Source: UMGS172 sp045578845 (GTDB taxonomy: Bacteria; Bacillota; Clostridia; Oscillospirales; Acutalibacteraceae). From it: a DNA stretch of 64,000 nt. This document shows, piece by piece, positions 60,401 through 64,000 of the stretch. A program made the translations under genes and the position numbers. The notes below the pieces were generated by a model. The model had not been told where the DNA came from, did no database searches, and worked only from the letters and a program-made list of their open reading frames with translations. Position 1 is the stretch's first letter. The number at the start of each line of letters is the position of its first letter. Where the stretch lies: assembly GCA_045578845.1 (NCBI GenBank), contig JAZNLA010000061.1:1-64000 (forward strand). The letters are read 5' to 3'.

Positions 60401-61307
60401 AGGCTCAAAAACGGGTACGTTTGCACTGCCCGAACTCGGTACAAAATTCGTTCGTGATATGTTGGTCGAGTCCAAACCCAAAACCTTTTCCGATTTGTTG
60501 CAGATTTCGGGACTGTCCCACGGTACCGATGTTTGGATAGGCAACGCACAGGAACTTATCCGCAACAAAACCTGTACGATTTCCGAGGTTATAGGTACGC
60601 GTGACAGTATTATGACCTACCTTATCTACCGCGGTGTGCCAAAGAAAATGGCGTTTAAAATCATGGAAATTGTCCGTAAAGGCAAGGCTAAAAAACTGCT
60701 TACCGAGGAACATTTACAGGTTATGCGAGAGAACAATGTGCCCGAATGGTATATCGACTCTTGCTATAAAATTAAGTATATGTTCCCCAAAGCCCATGCG
60801 GCCGCGTATATGATTGCGGCACTAAGACTCGGTTGGTATAAGGTCCATCGACCTGTCGAGTTTTACTGTGCGTATTTCACAGTTCGTGCCGAAGATGTCG
60901 AGGTTGAAACCCTCTTAAAGGGCAAAGAAGCGGTAAAAAAGCGTATCAATGACATAAAACTTTTGGGCAACGCGGCAAGTGCCAAAGAAAAATCGGTTGC
61001 CGATACGCTCGATATTTTCAACGAAATGCTCTGCCGTGGCATTGAGATTTTACCTATCGACCTCAATAAATCCGACGCAAGAAAGTTCCTTGTAGAAGAC
61101 GGAAAAATGCGTTTGCCCATAGGCGTTTTGCCCGGTGTCGGTGCCAAGGCGGCGGCCGATTTGGGCGAGGCTCTTAAAAAAGGCAACTTTATTTCGGTTG
61201 ACGATTTGCAACTTGAAGCAGGCGTTTCAAAAACCGTTATTGAAGCACTGAAAGGTGTCGGGGCACTTGACTTTTTGCCCGATACCAACCAAATGACACT
61301 GTTTTAA
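57468..61307 (+). CDS. polC: DNA polymerase III PolC, lacking the 3'-5' exonuclease domain
   Basis: 1279 residues, against about 1440 in Bacillus. Order: PolC N-terminal domains (1-220), OB fold (about 235-335), PHP part 1 from RVELHLHTSMSQMDA (His345, His347) to YGVECYF (Glu411), then directly PHP part 2 (RYHQIILVK, His439; GSACEQGE; ATGDVHFL), zinc ribbon (C749, C752, C774, C777), and polymerase core with VPDIDQNF (Asp803, Asp805). The DnaQ-like exonuclease that normally interrupts PHP (VVFDVETTG... motifs) is absent: only about 20 residues, Gly/Asp-rich, lie there. The C-terminus ends NQMTLF, a beta-clamp-binding motif. The frame is open throughout. Confidence 0.95.
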   Translation: MSIHKMADVFGSVIEDFSEDIKNADLETCDINTEDRRLFAGCSFAVYIKKSDILSLTDAICNRLNLSSVKISGRFAPDCYCAAAAEDIAHELRAENVMINGYFNAALFTVEDKHTEIELKYGGFETLQSVDFEKKFKAMVKDRFGIDVNLKFTGQLQDVEIKMPEIKQEPIKYTEIPPQNNYGGHETPRAVRPKSPKVTEPRQISGLSIPEDLGILPDSVEQVYGKTLNGTFKRLKDINPEDDENLVWGEIFFADAHATRTGKSYIVKFQIYDGTNSITVKNLMGTAQYEALSDIIKVGKTVVVHGKYAMDDYDKDYCLEMDALATAKKKGGRVDTADQKRVELHLHTSMSQMDAVSPVANIIKQAVKWGHKAIAITDHGVVQAFPDAMNTLDDLRRSGEGEDFKIIYGVECYFVNDVTGQADGGIDGGVDSTTLERYHQIILVKDQAGLKNLYKLVSFAHLNYYKKTLNPKNPAKPRPAKPLIPRSVLEKYREGLIVGSACEQGEIFRAVMDKKSEKELLELASFYDYLEIQPLGNNGFMLRDGLVQNEKDLINFNLKIIEIADKLQKPVVATGDVHFLNPEDKALRTILMAAQKFSDAEHQPPLYLKTTDEMLADFKYLGDRAREVVIDNPTKIADMISGEVRAVPSGNYPPKIEGSDDILTEKAMRRAKDIYGEELPPTVAERLQRELDSIIKHGFSVMYVTAQKLVEYSEEKGYLVGSRGSVGSSFVATMAGISEVNPLQPHYVCPKCKNTEFITDGTVGSGFDLPPKKCPKCGADYNRDGHDIPFETFLGFDGDKVPDIDQNFSGEVQPFVHRYTEELFGAENVFKAGTISTVADKTAYGYVKGYAEDYGKTVNKAEETRLATAIDKASIKRTTGQHPGGMVVVPRDMEIYDFCPVQHPADKVDSDMVTTHFDFHKIHDNILKLDELGHDVPTIYKYLEEYTGVPVLSVSMSDKDVMSLFLSPEVLGVTEADIGSKTGTFALPELGTKFVRDMLVESKPKTFSDLLQISGLSHGTDVWIGNAQELIRNKTCTISEVIGTRDSIMTYLIYRGVPKKMAFKIMEIVRKGKAKKLLTEEHLQVMRENNVPEWYIDSCYKIKYMFPKAHAAAYMIAALRLGWYKVHRPVEFYCAYFTVRAEDVEVETLLKGKEAVKKRINDIKLLGNAASAKEKSVADTLDIFNEMLCRGIEILPIDLNKSDARKFLVEDGKMRLPIGVLPGVGAKAAADLGEALKKGNFISVDDLQLEAGVSKTVIEALKGVGALDFLPDTNQMTLF

Positions 61308-61322
61308 AAGCAGGACTTTATT

Positions 61323-61928
61323 ATGTACGAAAATTTTTTCATACCATACCCGCAAATTAAAACTGACCGACTTATAATCCGCAGAGTACGGAGAAGTGAC
61401 GCCAAGGGACTTTTTCGTCTTTGCTCACTGCCCGAAACCTCGAAATATTCACTCTGGAGTCCGCATGAGAGTTTAAGCGTAACCAAACAGTTTATCGCCT
61501 ACCAACATTCGCTCGAAAGACGGCAAAGTTGCTTTTTCTTTGTTGTTGAGGAAGCGGCAAGTAAAGAAATTGTCGGCTCTTGCAGTTATGTGTCGTTTGA
61601 CGAGTTTTATAAAATTGCCGAAATCGGCTACAGTGTATTAAAATCACGGTGGGGGAAAGGCTACGGCACCGAAATTGCCGATGCCCTTACGGCGTTCGCC
61701 TTTAACCGAATAGGCGTGCAACGTGTATTTGCAAGGGTTGTGCCCGAAAATGTGTACTCTGCGGCAGTGCTTGAAAATTTGGGGTTTGCCTTTGAGGGCA
61801 CCCTCAAAAAAGCCTACTATTACGGTGAAAAATCCTACGATATTGCGGTTTACGGCATGACCGACGACCAATTCAAAAAGAGAGAAAATGAAAATGGAAC
61901 TAAAGAAAATTGCGAGTTTTACGGTTGA
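61323..61928 (+). CDS. GNAT-family N-acetyltransferase (RimJ/RimL-like)
   Basis: 201 residues. The N-terminal strand KTDRLIIRRVRRSDAKGLF and the acetyl-CoA-binding turn GYSVLKSRWGKGYGTEIADAL, followed by VFARVVPENVYSAAVLENLGF, place it with acetyltransferases acting on N-termini or antibiotics. Substrate unknown. It starts 15 bases after polC. Its last 11 codons overlap the start of luxS in another frame. Confidence 0.85.
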   Translation: MYENFFIPYPQIKTDRLIIRRVRRSDAKGLFRLCSLPETSKYSLWSPHESLSVTKQFIAYQHSLERRQSCFFFVVEEAASKEIVGSCSYVSFDEFYKIAEIGYSVLKSRWGKGYGTEIADALTAFAFNRIGVQRVFARVVPENVYSAAVLENLGFAFEGTLKKAYYYGEKSYDIAVYGMTDDQFKKRENENGTKENCEFYG

Positions 61929-62352
61929 CCACAGCACCCTTAAAAAAGGGATTTACATTTCCCGAATTGACGGGGACATTACAACCTATGACATAAGAAT
62001 GAAACCCCCAAATATGGGTGACTATCTTGAAAACAAGGCACTTCACACGCTTGAACACCTCATAGCAACCTTTTTAAGAAGCGGTGAAAAGGAAAACGAG
62101 ATTATCTATTTCGGCCCCATGGGTTGCAGAACGGGTTTTTATCTGCTTGTAAGAAACATAGAGCCTAAAGACGTGATAGAACTTATAAAATCAGCCTTTA
62201 AATTTTCGGCGGATTTCAGCGGTACAATCCCGGGCACTACCGCAATAGAGTGCGGAAACTATCTTGACCATGACCTTTCAGGTGCAAAACAAGAGGCAAA
62301 TGAATTTTTACTTGTTATACAAAATTACACAGTCGAGCGGTTAAAATACTAA
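61894..62352 (+). CDS. luxS: S-ribosylhomocysteine lyase LuxS
   Basis: 152 residues from ATG 61894. Splits S-ribosylhomocysteine into homocysteine and the AI-2 precursor. Zinc ligands His51 and His55 in HTLEH and Cys120 in ECGNYLDHD; catalytic Cys78 in GCRTG. AAGAGAG lies 9 bases upstream; an ATG at 61888 is the alternative. The start is embedded about 35 bases inside the GNAT gene. No pfs/mtnN gene is seen in the window. Confidence 0.94.
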   Translation: MELKKIASFTVDHSTLKKGIYISRIDGDITTYDIRMKPPNMGDYLENKALHTLEHLIATFLRSGEKENEIIYFGPMGCRTGFYLLVRNIEPKDVIELIKSAFKFSADFSGTIPGTTAIECGNYLDHDLSGAKQEANEFLLVIQNYTVERLKY

Positions 62353-62439
62353 GTAAAACCGCTTTATATAAATATTTCCACTAACCCCGAGGTGTCACAT
62401 CTTCGGGGCCAAAGTGCTTTTAAAAATAAGGAGAAAATT

Positions 62440-63024
62440 ATGTTTTTCAGCAAACCTAAATATGAAAAAATTATTGTAGGACTCGGCAACTTCGGGGATA
62501 AGTATGAGGCAACCCGTCACAATGTCGGATTTAGGTGTATTGATTTGATTGCTAACAATAAAGAGGTTGTTTGGAGAAACAAATTTGAGTCGCAGATTGC
62601 AGACATTTCGTTAAACGGTAAGAAAATTTTGCTTGTAAAACCAATGACCTATATGAACAATTCGGGGCGTGCGGTGAGCGGTATTTTAAAGTTTTATAAA
62701 ATGCAACCCGAAAGCGTCATAGTAATTTCCGACGACGTTTCAATGGAGGCGGGCCGACTGCGTATTAGGGCAAACGGCAGTCACGGCGGTCATAACGGAC
62801 TTCGTGACATCATAGAACTTATAGGCAGTGACAACTTCGCCCGCGTAAAGGTCGGTGTCGGTCAAAAACCGCACCCCGATTATGACCTTGCCGACTGGGT
62901 TTTGGGCAAACCGCAGGGGGAGGACCTTGAAAAATTAAAGGAAACCGAAGGTTTGGCCGCTAAGGCGGTGCTTTCTATTGTGACCGACGGCGTGCAAAAG
63001 GCAATGAGCAAATTTAACCGATAA
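62440..63024 (+). CDS. pth: Peptidyl-tRNA hydrolase
   Basis: 194 residues from ATG 62440 (AAGGAGAA upstream). Recycles peptidyl-tRNA released by stalled ribosomes. GLGNFGDKYEATRHNVGF contains the catalytic His; KPMTYMNNSG and DDVSMEAGRLRIRANGSHGGHNGL are family motifs. The pth-mfd pair is conserved in Bacillota. A CCCCGA/TCGGGG hairpin (62385-62408) without T-run lies in the luxS-pth gap. Confidence 0.95.
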   Translation: MFFSKPKYEKIIVGLGNFGDKYEATRHNVGFRCIDLIANNKEVVWRNKFESQIADISLNGKKILLVKPMTYMNNSGRAVSGILKFYKMQPESVIVISDDVSMEAGRLRIRANGSHGGHNGLRDIIELIGSDNFARVKVGVGQKPHPDYDLADWVLGKPQGEDLEKLKETEGLAAKAVLSIVTDGVQKAMSKFNR

Positions 63025-63036
63025 TTTGAGGTAAAA

Positions 63037-64000
63037 ATGGATTTCAGATATAAATTTTTAAGCGAAAGTTTGGGTAGTACCGAAAGTTTCGGCAAAATTC
63101 TGACAGCAGTAAAAAACGAAAAATACCCCATAGCACTGTCGGGAATTTCCCATATCCAAAGGGTGTTGCTGTCGGCGGTGCTACAGCAAGAAAACTCTCA
63201 AAAACTGCTTATAATTACGGCGGGCGACTCCGAAAGCGAACGCACCATAGAAGACCTGACAGCGTTAGGTATAACCTGTGTTTACTATCCCGCAAGAGAG
63301 TATTCCTTTAGAAGCGGTGTTACGGTTTCACATGAGTACGAGCACAAAAGACTGGGTGCGTTATCCCGTGTTTTAACCGGTGAGTTTGATGTTTTGGTGG
63401 CGTCGGCCGATGCGGCGGTCAGTGCGACTGTGCCTGTTAAAGTGCTTAGAAACCGCAGGTTTAAACTTAAAACCGCCGAGGAAATCTCGGTCCAAGATAT
63501 AATATCCCGACTTGTCGCGGGCGGTTATTCACGTGCCGAGCAGGTCGACGGTGCAGGACAGTTTTCGGCAAGAGGAAGTATTATCGACATCTTTCCGCCT
63601 AATTTGGAAAATCCTTGCCGAATTGACTTTTTCGGTGACGAAATTGACACGATTTACATTTTTGACCCCGATACACAGCGTCGTACCGACAGTGTTGACG
63701 AGGTGGAAATTTTCCCCGTTTCGGAAATATTCCCCGAAACAAAAGAGGATTTTAAGGTTAAATTAAAGGCACTTTGTGAAAATAAAAAAACTTCGGCTAA
63801 TATAAAACAGAGAATAACCGAGGATTTGGATAGATTAGAGGCGGGTGCGAATATAGGCTTTGACGCCTATATTACGCAGGTGTACGGTACATCTGCCACA
63901 CTTTTTGATTATTTTGAGTCGTTTCCCTATTCCACACTGATTTTCGACACAAACGGTTGTTTAGAAAAAATAGACAACTGTTTAAAACTTCATTTTGAGG
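63037..64000 (+). CDS. mfd: Transcription-repair coupling factor Mfd, N-terminal part
   Basis: The first 321 codons; the gene runs off the right edge. The UvrB-homologous D1 region is visible: ALSGISHIQRVLLSAVL, VYYPAREYSF, then QFSARGSIIDIFPPN and RIDFFGDEIDTI, which mediate UvrA binding. The helicase and translocation domains lie beyond the window. ATG 63037 is preceded by TGAGGT, 12 bases after pth. Confidence 0.93.
   Translation, partial: MDFRYKFLSESLGSTESFGKILTAVKNEKYPIALSGISHIQRVLLSAVLQQENSQKLLIITAGDSESERTIEDLTALGITCVYYPAREYSFRSGVTVSHEYEHKRLGALSRVLTGEFDVLVASADAAVSATVPVKVLRNRRFKLKTAEEISVQDIISRLVAGGYSRAEQVDGAGQFSARGSIIDIFPPNLENPCRIDFFGDEIDTIYIFDPDTQRRTDSVDEVEIFPVSEIFPETKEDFKVKLKALCENKKTSANIKQRITEDLDRLEAGANIGFDAYITQVYGTSATLFDYFESFPYSTLIFDTNGCLEKIDNCLKLHFE

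Noticed and set aside
62385..62408. CCCCGA/TCGGGG hairpin between luxS and pth as a terminator or riboswitch
   Set aside because: Short stem, no T-run, no riboswitch consensus; left only as a comment under pth.
1..64000. CRISPR array, prophage, integrated plasmid or tRNA genes
   Set aside because: No regularly spaced identical repeats, no phage structural or integrase genes, no insertion-sequence transposase, and no cloverleaf-like T-arm motifs noticed in the intergenic gaps.
1..64000. UGA recoding (alternative genetic code)
   Set aside because: UGA ends genes at normal points (for example the thioesterase and the small acidic protein) and no conserved family member is interrupted by in-frame UGA.

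Overview
The window is a chromosomal replication-origin region of a spore-forming, Gram-positive, Clostridia-type Bacillota. The evidence is the dnaA-dnaN-yaaA-recF-remB-gyrB-gyrA block, a Gram-positive PolC, parA/parB with parS sites, the sporulation/germination genes spoVAE, spoVAF and spoVB, and TTGACA-17-TATAAT promoters. Family-level placement (perhaps an uncultured Oscillospirales-like gut lineage) is a guess. I saw no tRNA, rRNA, CRISPR array, prophage or insertion-sequence transposase.

Layout. (1) 1-8.9 kb, plus strand: the 5' end of a divergent LOG-family gene, then the translation/RNA operon rimP-nusA-rnpM-ylxQ-infB-rbfA-nrnA-truB-ribF and ppa. (2) 9.0-17.8 kb, minus strand: dnaA through gyrA. 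The dnaA-dnaN gap carries DnaA-box-like sites, a DnaA-trio-like tract and AT-rich DNA, so I place oriC here. (3) 18.3-26 kb, minus strand: a beta-CASP nuclease, an acyl-ACP thioesterase, serS, a small membrane protein, parB, parA, spoVAE and spoVAF, with two near-perfect parS sites on either side of spoVAE. (4) 26-29.5 kb, plus strand: spoVB, holB, ricT. (5) 29.5-31.2 kb: a small accessory patch of two abutting cassettes, each made of terminator, XRE regulator, divergent SLOG-like gene and a 116-bp repeat. In the first the SLOG-like gene is truncated; in the second the regulator is frameshifted. (6) 31.2-35.1 kb, minus strand: a small protein, a class B PBP, an atypical PRPP synthetase and a PHP phosphoesterase. 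(7) 35.3-40.4 kb, plus strand: thyX-tmk-DJ-1-FTHF cyclo-ligase-mltG-U32 protease. (8) 40.4-50.9 kb, minus strand: rpmH-rnpA-yidD-yidC-khpB, then DUF951-prfA-tsaC-coaE-SLT-M18 peptidase-YfbR and a kinase-like membrane protein. (9) 51.2-64 kb, plus strand: pyrH-frr-uppS-cdsA-dxr-rseP-ispG-polC, a GNAT, luxS, pth and the start of mfd.

Most of the DNA is ordinary housekeeping. The unusual points are: a PolC that lacks the whole 3'-5' exonuclease insertion while keeping polymerase and PHP residues; a zinc-ribbon/PASTA membrane 'kinase' that has lost the canonical Lys, HRD Asp and DFG Asp (a pseudokinase); the duplicated XRE/SLOG cassettes with a perfect 14-bp inverted repeat at the truncation point; a hairpin between prs and the PBP gene that looks like a terminator but also buries the PBP ribosome-binding site; the DnaA-trio-like tract; and a YidC whose groove arginine appears to have moved from the first to the second core helix. 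Several housekeeping operons (rimP-infB on the left; rpmH-yidC and parAB on the right) lie head-on to forks leaving the inferred origin, which suggests local rearrangement.
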